Shown here: piece after piece, positions 27,139 through 35,144 of the stretch
Layout of the letters: the number at the start of each line of letters is the position of its first letter
Position numbering within the stretch: position 1 is the stretch's first letter
Origin: an uncultured Pseudomonadales bacterium
Lineage (GTDB): Bacteria > Pseudomonadota > Gammaproteobacteria > Pseudomonadales > Azotimanducaceae
NCBI GenBank assembly: GCA_958296195.1
Contig: OY282455.1
Coordinates: 1-64,000 of the forward strand
Length of the DNA stretch: 64,000 nt
Direction: 5' to 3'
Position numbers and translations under genes: made by a program
Notes under the pieces: model-generated
Told to the model about the DNA's origin: nothing
What the model saw: the letters and a program-made list of their open reading frames with translations, nothing else
Database searches by the model: none

Positions 27139-27373
27139 AGAGAATTCTGTCGTGATCTTGAGAAAACAACCCGTCTGTCGAACTGCCGACCGGCCCTGCT
27201 TCGTATAGCGAATCAGGCTCGAATTCTCCGACCTCGACAGCGCCGTGTACGGGCACGATGCGGAATGCCGGCCGACTGCGGTGCAGAACGATGAAGTCCT
27301 CGCCGTTGCCGATGCGCTGGATGATGCTCCCCAACTCGCGCCGGAGTGTCTTGACATTTATGGTGGTGGACAT
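27119..27373 (-). CDS. Phd/YefM-type antitoxin
   Basis: 84 residues. MSTTINVKTLRRELGSIIQR then GEDFIVLHRSRPAFRIVP is the usual Phd/YefM DNA-binding half. The C-terminal part (LYEAGPVGSSTDGLFSQDHD) is acidic and probably wraps the toxin. Overlap of 20 bases with the PIN toxin gene supports the assignment. AT-rich sequence upstream (27390-27440) probably contains its promoter. Confidence 0.8.
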   Translation of the reverse strand: MSTTINVKTLRRELGSIIQRIGNGEDFIVLHRSRPAFRIVPVHGAVEVGEFEPDSLYEAGPVGSSTDGLFSQDHDRILYGKPAP

Positions 27374-27603
27374 GAGTGGCCGACCAATGTGGCTGTCTTT
27401 AAGTTCAACTTAAAATCACCTTATTCGGATGTCAAGCTATGAATCGACCTGTGCCGGGGCGCGGTCCGCACGGCGAGCCGTAGCCTCAGGTGAGGCCGAC
27501 TCCATGGCCTGCACGACCAAGTGCGGCAATGGGCAACGCAATGCCGCTTGACATTGACTGCAAAGCCCTGAACGGCGTTGGCTGTAGCGGAAAGCGGGGA
27601 TGC

Positions 27604-28800
27604 TCAGGTGCCGCCGGCTCGATCCAGCAGTTCTTGGCCCGTGGTGCAGTCCACAACCCAGTCACCCACCTCGGCGAGACGGTCCGGGTCCGCCACGCTC
27701 TCAATCAAATCCGACAGCGCCTTGGCAACATCCGCACCGAAACGCCGCTGTGCTTGGCGGAGCAGCAAAGCCCTCTCTCGCTCCATGCCTTCGGCCCGGC
27801 CGCGCTCCATGCCCTCGGCCCGGCCGTGCGCCATGCCTTCAATTCGCCCCAGCCGAAACTTCTCTTCGGCCCATTCATCCAATGTCTCCGCCAGCATCGG
27901 TGGCTCCTCCATCAGTTCCATCAAGGACGGCAGCCGTACGCCCAACCTAGGCTCCAGCACACCTTCAATCCACATGGCGAACGACTCCGCCAAATTCAAC
28001 TCACCCTCCGCCTTCAGCAGCCGGGCCGCGGCGGCCATGGCGGCCGGCAGGCCCTCAGCCGAAGCGTTCTCCAAGGCGAACTGCGCCAAGGCGAAGTTTA
28101 CGTCGGCGGCGCTCCCCTGCAACCCCAACGCCAAGGTGTCCGGCGCGAAGCGTCGCACCTCCAGCAGCGCATACTCGAACTTCGGCTGCATAGCCGCCAA
28201 CGCCTTTGGCAAGCCCTCCGACCCACCGCCCAAATCCAAAGGTGCCGTCCAGGGCCTTCGGCCGTTGTAAACCACCAGCGGCAGCAAGGGCGGCGGTCCG
28301 CCGCTCGGACCCTGCACCTTGCCCTCACGGGCCAAATCCCCCAGCAGCATGGCGGCGTACTCCTGCATCCTTACCGCCATGCGCGGGTCCACCGTGGACT
28401 GGAACTCCGCCAGCAGCAGGCAGGTTCCGGGAGGTCCCGGCACCGGGGTGCGTGAGGAGGCTGGGGCATGTGGGGCAGTCCCCTTCGCCGAAACCCCCTC
28501 GGCTCTAGGCGGCGTTTTGCCCTTCTCTGCCGACGGCGGCTGGCCGGATGGCAGGAAGTCGATGCGCCAGGGCATGTCGCTGCGGCGGCTGCGCAGGGCG
28601 TCGCCGACGTACTCGGCCGGCAGGCGGCGCAGGGTGCCGAGGCCAAGGCCCTCGGTCAGGTCGTCCGGCAGCAGGCGGAGCAGGTCGGCGACCATGCGCC
28701 TGTGCGAGAACAAGCGCCTTTGGCCGGGGTCGTGCTTCGGGCGGGAGATATCCTTTCGTGCCTCCGCATTAGCCCCTTCTTGGGGTGGCTGCTGGTTCAT
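27604..28800 (-). CDS. Rpn/YhgA-like PD-(D/E)XK nuclease
   Basis: 398 residues from ATG 28800; ATG 28866 would add 22. The domain opens HDPGQRRLFSHRRMVADLLR, the Rpn-type start, and continues MPWRIDFLPSG. The catalytic strand LLLAEFQSTVDPRMAVRMQEY has E-x-Q, as is normal in this family. A Pro/Ala-rich insert separates the two motifs. The C terminus contains imperfect repeats of GRAEGMERGRAEGMERE, then a coiled helix. Rpn proteins are DNA endonucleases that promote RecA-independent recombination, formerly called putative transposases. It may take part in local rearrangement; this is inference. Confidence 0.8.
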   Translation of the reverse strand: MNQQPPQEGANAEARKDISRPKHDPGQRRLFSHRRMVADLLRLLPDDLTEGLGLGTLRRLPAEYVGDALRSRRSDMPWRIDFLPSGQPPSAEKGKTPPRAEGVSAKGTAPHAPASSRTPVPGPPGTCLLLAEFQSTVDPRMAVRMQEYAAMLLGDLAREGKVQGPSGGPPPLLPLVVYNGRRPWTAPLDLGGGSEGLPKALAAMQPKFEYALLEVRRFAPDTLALGLQGSAADVNFALAQFALENASAEGLPAAMAAAARLLKAEGELNLAESFAMWIEGVLEPRLGVRLPSLMELMEEPPMLAETLDEWAEEKFRLGRIEGMAHGRAEGMERGRAEGMERERALLLRQAQRRFGADVAKALSDLIESVADPDRLAEVGDWVVDCTTGQELLDRAGGT

Positions 28801-29165
28801 GCTGCCCAGCTTGGCCAGGTCCGAAGCGCCTGGATACGGCGAATCTCTTGGATTGTCGTAGGCCAAGACCGAATTCGACCCGCATCACTTCATCCAGCTG
28901 CCTGTGCGAGTCGGCATACAAGGCTGCGGACTTCTCATTATCCAAAATACCAGTACACCGCCTGCAGCGCATTGCTGAATCCCCGACGCGGGATGCCGGG
29001 GACGCACTAAGCCGTGCAGTCAATACACTAGCGGTCGATCTGGCCTTGCTCAGGGACAGGGTCCCGCGACGAGTCGCGGTGTCAGACGTCGCCGACACGG
29101 AGCATTGACAGCCAGCCGTAGCGGGGCATAGACTTGACCAATTTGGTCACAATGTGGTTTTTGTC
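28801..29165. other. Intergenic stretch between Rpn-like gene and TA pair
   Basis: About 365 bases. I recognise no conserved protein, RNA or repeat. Short open frames here have no family match by eye. The promoter of the following antitoxin should lie near 29120-29160, where TTGACC and TTGGTC occur. Confidence 0.35.
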
Positions 29166-29459
29166 ATGGCAAGTCCTGTTCCACTGGCCCGTCCCCATGC
29201 GCCGCAGCCCGTTTGGAAGCTGGCGGAAGCGAAGGCCAAGCTAAGCAAGGTCGTGCGCCTCGCCGCGGCGGGACAGCCGCAACGGGTCACCGTTAATGGC
29301 CGCAATGCGGTCGTTGTGGTCTCAACCGACGACTTTGATCGGCTCCAGGCTCCAAGCGGCGCACCCACCCTGCACGATCTTTTGTCTCGGTCGCCCTTGA
29401 ATCGGCTGGAGTTCGGGCGTGAGTCCATCCAAGGTCCGGTGCGCGAGGTGGATATTTGA
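29166..29459 (+). CDS. Phd/YefM-type antitoxin
   Basis: 97 residues from ATG 29166. After a proline-rich N terminus come WKLAEAKAKLSKVVRLAAAG and PQRVTVNGRNAVVVVSTDDF, the Phd/YefM core. The tail (HDLLSRSPLNRLEFGRES) matches antitoxins paired with FitB-like PIN toxins. The stop overlaps the TTG start of the toxin by 4 bases. Confidence 0.84.
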   Translation: MASPVPLARPHAPQPVWKLAEAKAKLSKVVRLAAAGQPQRVTVNGRNAVVVVSTDDFDRLQAPSGAPTLHDLLSRSPLNRLEFGRESIQGPVREVDI

Positions 29460-29875
29460 ACGGATATCTGGTGGACACCAATATCGTATCCGAGTTGCGC
29501 AAGACCAAACCCAATCCGAAAGTGAAGGCTTGGTCGGATGCACAATCCCCGCATAGCCTCTATCTGAGCACGATTACTCTTGCCGAGATCCGGTACGGCA
29601 TCGAGCGTCAGCAGGATGCAGGGCTTCAGCAGGAATTGAACCGTTGGCTCGATGAGAAACTCCGGCCTTGGTTCGCCGGCAGGGTTCTCGCCATTGACGA
29701 GGAAGTGATTCTCGAGTGGCGGCGCATGGTGGAGTCGGGGCGGAAGCAGGGCATTGTCTTCAGTCATCCAGACATATTCATTGCGGCAACGGCGCGGGTG
29801 CATGGCTTGGCCGTATGCACTCGCGACGAGCGGGGTTTTCGGAGAGCCGGCGTCTCCGTTGTGAATCCTTTTTGA
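29456..29875 (+). CDS. PIN-domain toxin (FitB/VapC-like)
   Basis: 139 residues from TTG 29456. It starts MNGYLVDTNIVSELRKTKPN, with PIN Asp7. Further acidic positions are in LAEIRYGIER, HPDIFIAATARVHG and CTRDERGFRRAGV. This is the FitB-type subgroup (LVDTNVISELRK...). It overlaps the antitoxin stop. It is the third PIN toxin in this 6.5-kb stretch. Confidence 0.9.
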   Translation: MNGYLVDTNIVSELRKTKPNPKVKAWSDAQSPHSLYLSTITLAEIRYGIERQQDAGLQQELNRWLDEKLRPWFAGRVLAIDEEVILEWRRMVESGRKQGIVFSHPDIFIAATARVHGLAVCTRDERGFRRAGVSVVNPF

Positions 29876-29966
29876 GCCCCTCGAATTCAAGCCTTTTTGC
29901 CTTGGAACGGCGCCAAACGGACGCTTCAGGATAGCCTTCGCGCTAGCTGGGGAACGATTGAACGGC

Positions 29967-30290
29967 ATGGCCATGAGCACCACTAGCTGGCAAGAGCGCA
30001 TCCTCCGCGAATTCGTCCCGGGCCTCTCGCCAATCACCCTCGCAGCGGACCTTGACAGCCTGCTCTAGGACGAACGCATCCTTGCCGGGCTGCGGGAGCG
30101 CGGCTTCTCCCTGCTCCGGTTCGAGGACTCCATCGCCTTTCGCTACGCCTACGAATCGCAACTCCGCGCCCAAGGGCTAGGGACGGACGGCAACGGCTTG
30201 GTGGTCTTGGCGTCGGTGCCCGCCGCACAGCGCCCGGCGGCTAGGTTGTGGCAATCCGCATTGGGAAGGGGCAAAATCTCCCCTTCCTGA
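29967..30290 (+). pseudogene. Broken pglZ fragment (N-terminal part)
   Basis: ATG 29967 reads MAMSTTSWQERILREFVPGL, then SPITLAADLDSLL and an in-frame TAG at 30066-30068. The same frame then continues DERILAGLRERGFSLLRFED, SIAFRYAYESQLRAQG and LVVLASVPAAQRPAAR, before ending at TGA 30288-30290. This is the beginning of PglZ, the alkaline-phosphatase-fold component of BREX and Pgl phage defence: W-x-x-x-I-L-x-x-F, then D-x-L near a Leu pair, then FRYxYE. About 100 codons remain of a protein that normally has 600-900. It is dead by both nonsense mutation and truncation. Confidence 0.7.
30264..30288. promoter_or_regulatory. GC-rich hairpin just upstream of the monooxygenase gene
   Basis: GGAAGGGG and CCCCTTCC are perfect complements separated by eight bases, ending about 22 bases before ATG 30311. 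No T-run follows, so termination is unlikely; an effect on translation initiation is possible. It may simply be a chance feature of the decayed pglZ tail. Confidence 0.4.
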
Positions 30291-30310
30291 ATTTGTCGCT
30301 TGGAGAGACC

Positions 30311-31849
30311 ATGCAGCAAGCAAACGTCCAGCACTTTGATGTGGTCATCGTCGGCGCTGGAGTGTCCGGCATCGGCGCCGCCTGCCATCTGCGGCGCAAA
30401 TGCCCCGGCAAGAGCTTCACCATTCTGGAAAACCGGGACGCCATCGGCGGCACTTGGGACCTGTTCCGCTACCCCGGCATCCGCTCGGACAGCGACATGC
30501 ACACCTTCGGCTATAACTTCAAGCCGTGGCTCAACCCTAAGGCGATAGCGGATGGCCCCTCCATCCGCGCCTACGTTCAGGAAGCGGCGCAGGAGCATGG
30601 GGTGCTGCCGAAGATTCAATTTCGGCACCGGGTTCTCTCCGCCTCTTGGTCCACGGATCAAGCCCTTTGGGCTCTGGATGTGGAGCAGGGGGACACCGGC
30701 AACCGGGTTGCCCTCACCTGCCGCTTCCTGTTCATGTGCAGCGGCTACTACAGCTATGAGAAGGGGCATTTGCCGGAGTTTCCCGGCATCGAGCAGTTCC
30801 AAGGGCCGGTGATTCATCCGCAGCAGTGGCCGGAGGATCTGGACTACGCCGACAAGCGCGTCGCCGTCATCGGCAGCGGCGCCACGGCCATGACCTTGGT
30901 GCCGGCCATGGCTGAAACCGCGGCCAAGGTCACTATGATTCAACGCTCCCCCACCTATGTGATCTCCCGTCCGGCGAAGGACGCCATCGCCAATTGGCTG
31001 CGCCGCTGGCTGCCGGAAAAGGTCGCCTACGCCATCACGCGCTGGAAGAACGTGCAGTGGCAGCAGTATGTCTATCGGCGTACGCGGGTGACGCCGGAGG
31101 TGGTCAAGGCGAAGCTCTTGGGGCAGGTGCGCAAGCACTTAGGCCCCGACTACGACGTGGACAAGCATTTCACCCCCAGCTACTACCCTTGGGATCAGCG
31201 CTTGTGCCTCATTCCGGACGCGGACCTCTTCAATGCCATCAAGCAGGGCAAGGCGGCGGTGGTCACAGATGGGATCGAGGGCATCACGGCGAACGGCGTC
31301 AAGCTCAAATCCGGGCGGGAAGTGGAGGCGGACATTCTGGTGACCGCCACGGGCCTGAACCTAGCCGTGCTCGGCGGCGTCGAATTCAGCGTGGACGGCG
31401 AGTCCGTCAACTTCCCGGACACCGTCAACTACAAGGGCATGATGTTCTCCGACGTGCCCAACCTGGCCAACGTCTTTGGCTACGTCAACGCCTCCTGGAC
31501 CTTACGGGCGGACGTCACCTGCGAGTACGTCTGCCGCCTGCTCAACCACATGGAGCGCAAGGGCCTGCGGCAATGCACCGCCCGCCTGCGCGAGGAGGAC
31601 CAAAACATGGAGATGCGGCCTTGGATTCTGGGCTTCACTCCTGGCTACATCGCCCGCGCCATGCATCTGTTCCCCAAACAAGGCGACCGCGACCCTTGGC
31701 GCAACACCCAGAACTACACCTTGGACCGCAAGATGGCCCGTCGCGGCCCACTGGAGGACGGGGCGCTGACGTTCAGCAATCCAGAGCCGGCGCAACGCGA
31801 GGCCGACGTGGATTCCGTGCTCGGAGAGCCGGTTCGGGACGCCGCTTGA
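30311..31849 (+). CDS. Flavin monooxygenase, Baeyer-Villiger type
   Basis: 512 residues from ATG 30311, preceded by GGAGAG. The FAD motif is VVIVGAGVSGIGAACHL at residues 11-27. DAIGGTWDLFRYPGIRSDSD follows. The type I Baeyer-Villiger fingerprint F-x-G-x-x-x-H-x-x-x-W-P is met by FQGPVIHPQQWP near residue 165. The NADPH site is VAVIGSGATAMTL. Such enzymes insert oxygen next to ketones, producing esters or lactones, or oxidise heteroatoms. The substrate is unknown. The gene stands between a pglZ relic and a metallo-hydrolase, which might be functionally linked because it too could act on an ester. Confidence 0.9.
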   Translation: MQQANVQHFDVVIVGAGVSGIGAACHLRRKCPGKSFTILENRDAIGGTWDLFRYPGIRSDSDMHTFGYNFKPWLNPKAIADGPSIRAYVQEAAQEHGVLPKIQFRHRVLSASWSTDQALWALDVEQGDTGNRVALTCRFLFMCSGYYSYEKGHLPEFPGIEQFQGPVIHPQQWPEDLDYADKRVAVIGSGATAMTLVPAMAETAAKVTMIQRSPTYVISRPAKDAIANWLRRWLPEKVAYAITRWKNVQWQQYVYRRTRVTPEVVKAKLLGQVRKHLGPDYDVDKHFTPSYYPWDQRLCLIPDADLFNAIKQGKAAVVTDGIEGITANGVKLKSGREVEADILVTATGLNLAVLGGVEFSVDGESVNFPDTVNYKGMMFSDVPNLANVFGYVNASWTLRADVTCEYVCRLLNHMERKGLRQCTARLREEDQNMEMRPWILGFTPGYIARAMHLFPKQGDRDPWRNTQNYTLDRKMARRGPLEDGALTFSNPEPAQREADVDSVLGEPVRDAA

Positions 31850-31871
31850 GCCAGCCGCAGCAGTTTTCCCG

Positions 31872-32009
31872 ATGCACGATTTGAGGCGAACGCCTGTTTC
31901 CGAACACACGAACAGCTATGCCTTCTTGGCGAAGGATGATGTTTGGCGACGTTCGGATGTCGCTGACGCAACCAGTCAATTGCGGGAAGAGCGGGGCAAG
32001 TTGTCATGA
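31872..32009 (+). CDS. Possible 45-residue hypothetical protein
   Basis: ATG 31872 opens a frame MHDLRRTPVSEHTNSYAFLA that ends TGA at 32007-32009, overlapping the next gene's ATG as ATGA. The coupling is typical of real small genes, but codon use is ordinary, there is no clear ribosome site, and I recognise no family. It may be a leader or an accident. Confidence 0.25.
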   Translation: MHDLRRTPVSEHTNSYAFLAKDDVWRRSDVADATSQLREERGKLS

Positions 32010-33040
32010 AGATCATTCGGTTGGGGCTCTATGTGGTGGGGATTGGCTTAATTGCCGCCACCATGCTGTTTTCCCTTTCCACCACCGTGCAGGATGCGCT
32101 GCTCAAGCGCATGGTCGGCGCGGCCTTCGCTAGAACGCCGGAGGAACCCTTTGACGGGCTGCGGGTGTTCATGTGCGGCACCTCATCGCCGTTGCCGGCG
32201 CCGGGCCGGGCGCAAGCCTGCGTGGCGGTCACCGCCGGGGAGAACCTTTACATCGTCGATGCCGGCGCCCGCGCACCGCAAACATTCAACTTGGCCGGGA
32301 TGCCGTTGACCAATCTGCGCGGCATCTTCCTCACCCACTTCCATTCCGACCATATTGCCGCCATTGGGGACTTCAACTTGCTTTCTTGGGTGGCGGGGCG
32401 GCCAGAGCCCTTGGAGATCATCGGCCCCGTTGGCGTTGACGAAGTGGCGGCGGGCTTCAATCAAGCCTACGCCCAGGACAGCGCCTACCGCACCGCCCAC
32501 CACGGAGCGGCCCTGCTGCCGCCCCACCTTTCGCAATTGCACCCCCGCGCCGTTGAACCCGGCGTCGTCCTGGAGCGGGATGGCTTGGTGGTGACCGCCT
32601 TCGCCGTGAACCACGAACCGGTCAGCCCCGCGTTCGGCTACCGGTTCGACTACCGCGGCCGCAGCCTAGTGATCAGCGGCGACACAGTGGCCGACGACTC
32701 CTTGCGGCAAGCCGCCGAGGGCGCGGACCTGCTGCTGCATGACGCCATCTCCCTGCCCATCGTGCAGGCATTGGAGGCCGGCGCCCAAGCAGCCGGGCTT
32801 GATCGCCAAGCCACCATATTCGCAGACATCCAAACCTACCACGCTCCAGTCAAGGACGTTTACGAACTCGCCGAGCAAGCCAACGTCGGCAAACTGGCCC
32901 TCTACCACTTCGTGCCCCCACCCCGCAACGCCCTGTTCCGCCAAATCTTCCGCCGCAACGCCCCATCCGGCGTTGTGTTCACCGAAGACGCGATGCGGCT
33001 TGACCTGCCCACCGGCAGCAAGGAAATCAAGGTTCATTGA
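32006..33040 (+). CDS. Metallo-beta-lactamase fold hydrolase, membrane-anchored
   Basis: 344 residues. An N-terminal hydrophobic helix (GLYVVGIGLIAATMLFSLS) suggests periplasmic anchoring. The metal motif is GIFLTHFHSDHIAAIGDFNL (H-x-H-x-D-H) near residue 115. Further metal ligands are in VNHEPVSPAFGYRFDY, SLVISGDTVADD and ALYHFVPPP. The layout is like the RNase Z/arylsulfatase subfamily of MBL proteins; with a membrane anchor, tRNA processing is unlikely. It begins 156 bases after the monooxygenase and may be co-transcribed with it. The natural substrate is unknown. Confidence 0.85.
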   Translation: MKIIRLGLYVVGIGLIAATMLFSLSTTVQDALLKRMVGAAFARTPEEPFDGLRVFMCGTSSPLPAPGRAQACVAVTAGENLYIVDAGARAPQTFNLAGMPLTNLRGIFLTHFHSDHIAAIGDFNLLSWVAGRPEPLEIIGPVGVDEVAAGFNQAYAQDSAYRTAHHGAALLPPHLSQLHPRAVEPGVVLERDGLVVTAFAVNHEPVSPAFGYRFDYRGRSLVISGDTVADDSLRQAAEGADLLLHDAISLPIVQALEAGAQAAGLDRQATIFADIQTYHAPVKDVYELAEQANVGKLALYHFVPPPRNALFRQIFRRNAPSGVVFTEDAMRLDLPTGSKEIKVH

Positions 33041-33170
33041 CGCGCTGTCCGCCTTTTCCTTGACGCAAAATGGACGGTGCTCCCCCTGCTGCCGTGTTGG
33101 GTCGGACCGCATCCGCACCACGCCTCGGTTATACTGGCGCTCGTTCCGGCTACTAGGAAGGCAAAGGCCG

Positions 33171-33953
33171 ATGGTTTGGAATAACTCAAACGCCTTGCGG
33201 ATTGCTCAGCGCTGGCTGCTCGGCGGGTTGTCCGCGCTCGGCGTGTTGACGGCCCAAGCGGAAGAGGGGCGGTTTTATCTAGGGCTTGGCGCGGCTGCGG
33301 ATGCGCAGGAGTTCACCTACGGCAAGACCGTTTACACCCCGGAGAGCCTAACGCGCAATGAAGTCACCAGCGCTGAGGGCGACGCGGATCAGACGTTGTT
33401 CACTCTTGGGGCCTTTGGCGGCTACCGTTGGCCCTTGCCGGGGAGCGGTGGCCTGCACCTCAGTGCGGAGGTCGATGTGGCCTTCCACCCGAAAAAACTC
33501 CAAGGGCGCCTTGAGGGCACCGGATACACCTGGACGGACACTTGGCCGGAGGACTGGTGGCTGAAGCGGAACTACAGCTACGGCTTTACCCTAAAGTTCG
33601 GCGGCCTGTTGGGGAATTCGGATTTCGGCCTGTACGTCTTGACCGGGCTGCGCGGTGTTAAGACGGAGTTCTCCATCACCGAAACCGGCTGCCCAGGGCC
33701 GGATTTGCAGTGCCCGCCCACGCCCTTGGCCAGTTTCACCGAAAAAGTCGATAGAAGCCTCAGCGCCTGGACTCTGGGCGCCGGCTTGGAGCGACGGCTT
33801 GGGGAACGGTTCGCGGCGCAATTGGAGGTGCGCCGCACAGACTACAAGCGCAAAAGCTGGGACCGGCTTTTCGATGAAGGCGCAGTCATCATCCCCTCCA
33901 CCCTGAATGGCCACGAAACCAGCGCGGCGTTGCGGCTGGTCCGGTACTTTTAG
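33171..33953 (+). CDS. Outer-membrane beta-barrel protein (intact copy)
   Basis: 260 residues from ATG 33171, with AGGAAGG upstream and a -10-like TATACT at 33130. The signal peptide ends at VLTAQA-EEG. The mature protein alternates polar and hydrophobic residues and is rich in Gly, Tyr and Trp (FYLGLGAAADAQEF, SYGFTLKFGGLLGNSDFGLY). It ends ETSAALRLVRYF with a terminal phenylalanine, the sign of a barrel inserted by the Bam machinery. An OmpA/OmpW-like eight-stranded barrel is likely. The last 417 bases are duplicated at 36397-36812. Confidence 0.75.
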   Translation: MVWNNSNALRIAQRWLLGGLSALGVLTAQAEEGRFYLGLGAAADAQEFTYGKTVYTPESLTRNEVTSAEGDADQTLFTLGAFGGYRWPLPGSGGLHLSAEVDVAFHPKKLQGRLEGTGYTWTDTWPEDWWLKRNYSYGFTLKFGGLLGNSDFGLYVLTGLRGVKTEFSITETGCPGPDLQCPPTPLASFTEKVDRSLSAWTLGAGLERRLGERFAAQLEVRRTDYKRKSWDRLFDEGAVIIPSTLNGHETSAALRLVRYF

Positions 33954-34131
33954 CAGTGGGAGTCCATAGCTGCCGGTCAAGGCTCATCGCCAGTCACGAT
34001 TTCAGCAGCCCAAGGCGTTGCCGCTAATCGCCTGGATTGATTACCAGACCGGTGCTTGCCTCCGCTCTTTTGCTTGCTTCAAGAGGGCGGCGAGCGTTCT
34101 TGGGCGAACGCATAGGGTGAACCGTTTGCAT

Positions 34132-34266
34132 TCATCCGACCACCTCATTGGCGGCAATCAAGGCACCCACTTCCCTGCCCTGCCCCTTGATCAGAACAGG
34201 CTCGCGGGTCTTCGTTGCTTTGTCCAACCACGCAGCTAAGTTTCGCTGCGCTTGCGTGTAGTCACC
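34132..34266 (-). pseudogene. Remnant of a YefM/Phd antitoxin gene
   Basis: The reverse strand reads GDYTQAQRNLAAWLDKATKT then REPVLIKGQGREVGALIAAN EVVG and stops at 34132. This is the first half of a YefM/Phd antitoxin (normally beginning M-x-x-V-x-Y-T-E-A-R-x-N-L). The start codon is lost, with a stop immediately upstream. Further down, at about 34085-34120 in another frame, MRSPKNARRPLEA resembles the YefM tail, so the gene is also frameshifted. A similar tail (MLSPRNACRLPEA) follows the second outer-membrane gene copy near 36817-36856. Confidence 0.5.
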
Positions 34267-34285
34267 CTAGCAAACCATTTCTCGC

Positions 34286-34912
34286 TCATTTTTTTCTGCG
34301 AACCACTATGTCGAAGCCCAACTCGTCCACGAGTCCCATGCTTTTCTTCTTCAGTCTATCCCTACAATCCCTCATTATTTTTTCATTCAAGTACTTTCTG
34401 CTCCTATTCTCTGCAAATATTCCGTATAGGCAGCTCAAATATAGTAGCTCCATAGCGATGCCCTCGACCCATCCTACTTTCTTTGTATACCCACTTATTG
34501 CAACAAGGTTAGTATCCTTAAGGAATTGCCGGTTGTCTGGGGTCGAGGCCAAGGTGGAACAAGCACCAAAGTGAATTATGCGGTCTTTCCAGCAACAATT
34601 CGTAGCGTCGTACGCATCGGTTATGTCTTTGAACCGAATGGAAGTCCGGTGGTAATCATCCTCGGCATTTAGAGAAATCCCCTCTGGGTAACCGTGGTAC
34701 CAGAGATACAGAATCGGATAGTCGGAATACTTCCCTCTTGCCCATTTCATGAAATGATGAAAGAATTCCGGTTTCGTCACGGCTATGCGGTGGACAAACC
34801 TGAACTCATGAGCGTGTGACAACATTTCCAGCATCGGCCGAGCCGATATCTCTCCCTCTGCTCGGTCTGGCACTCCTTCAATACAGTAAATGCCCGGCTT
34901 TTGCTCTGACAC
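34286..34912 (-). CDS. DUF6642 caspase-like protein
   Basis: 208 residues. Start region MSEQKPGIYCIEGVPDR. The core has ILYLWYHGYPEGI (His73-Gly74) and IIHFGACSTLAS (Cys118), which is the His-Gly/ Cys arrangement of caspase- and CHAT-type proteases. A conserved SGYTKKVGWVEG follows. I assign it to DUF6642 from memory of this pattern. Proteolysis is inferred, not shown. It is the third gene of an operon with a ClpP-like protease and a 67-residue protein, separated from the latter by 28 bases. The cassette is clearly richer in A+T than the flanking genes, indicating transfer. Confidence 0.7.
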   Translation of the reverse strand: MSEQKPGIYCIEGVPDRAEGEISARPMLEMLSHAHEFRFVHRIAVTKPEFFHHFMKWARGKYSDYPILYLWYHGYPEGISLNAEDDYHRTSIRFKDITDAYDATNCCWKDRIIHFGACSTLASTPDNRQFLKDTNLVAISGYTKKVGWVEGIAMELLYLSCLYGIFAENRSRKYLNEKIMRDCRDRLKKKSMGLVDELGFDIVVRRKK

Positions 34913-34940
34913 GGCGAATGTCCTCCGTTTCGAAATGACA

Positions 34941-35144
34941 TCAAGGCTTGGCGCTTCTGTCAGCCGAGTCCAACTTGATGGGATTCACACTAGGATCCAC
35001 TTGCACAGGCAACGGCAAAATCAGCACTTGATTTTTTGTCTGTGCCGCCAGCGAAGACCAATCAATTGTGTCAGATAAGTGGAACGCTGAAGCTGCTGTT
35101 TCGCTCTGAGTATATGAGACTGACTTTGTGTTTTTGGTCGTCAT
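34941..35144 (-). CDS. 67-residue protein between two protease genes
   Basis: ATG 35144 overlaps the stop of the ClpP/SDH-like gene as ATGA, so translation is coupled. The protein begins MTTKNTKSVSYTQSETAASA, and has a hydrophobic, proline-containing middle (NQVLILPLPVQVDPSVNPIK) and a charged end. No family is recognised. Its position between a serine protease and a caspase-like protein suggests an inhibitor, adaptor or proteolytic substrate. That is inference. Confidence 0.6.
   Translation of the reverse strand: MTTKNTKSVSYTQSETAASAFHLSDTIDWSSLAAQTKNQVLILPLPVQVDPSVNPIKLDSADRSAKP

Noticed and set aside
27430-27603. Possible RNA gene or promoter-rich element downstream of the Rpn-like gene
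   Set aside because: Scanned for tRNA-like T-loops and hairpins; nothing convincing was seen.
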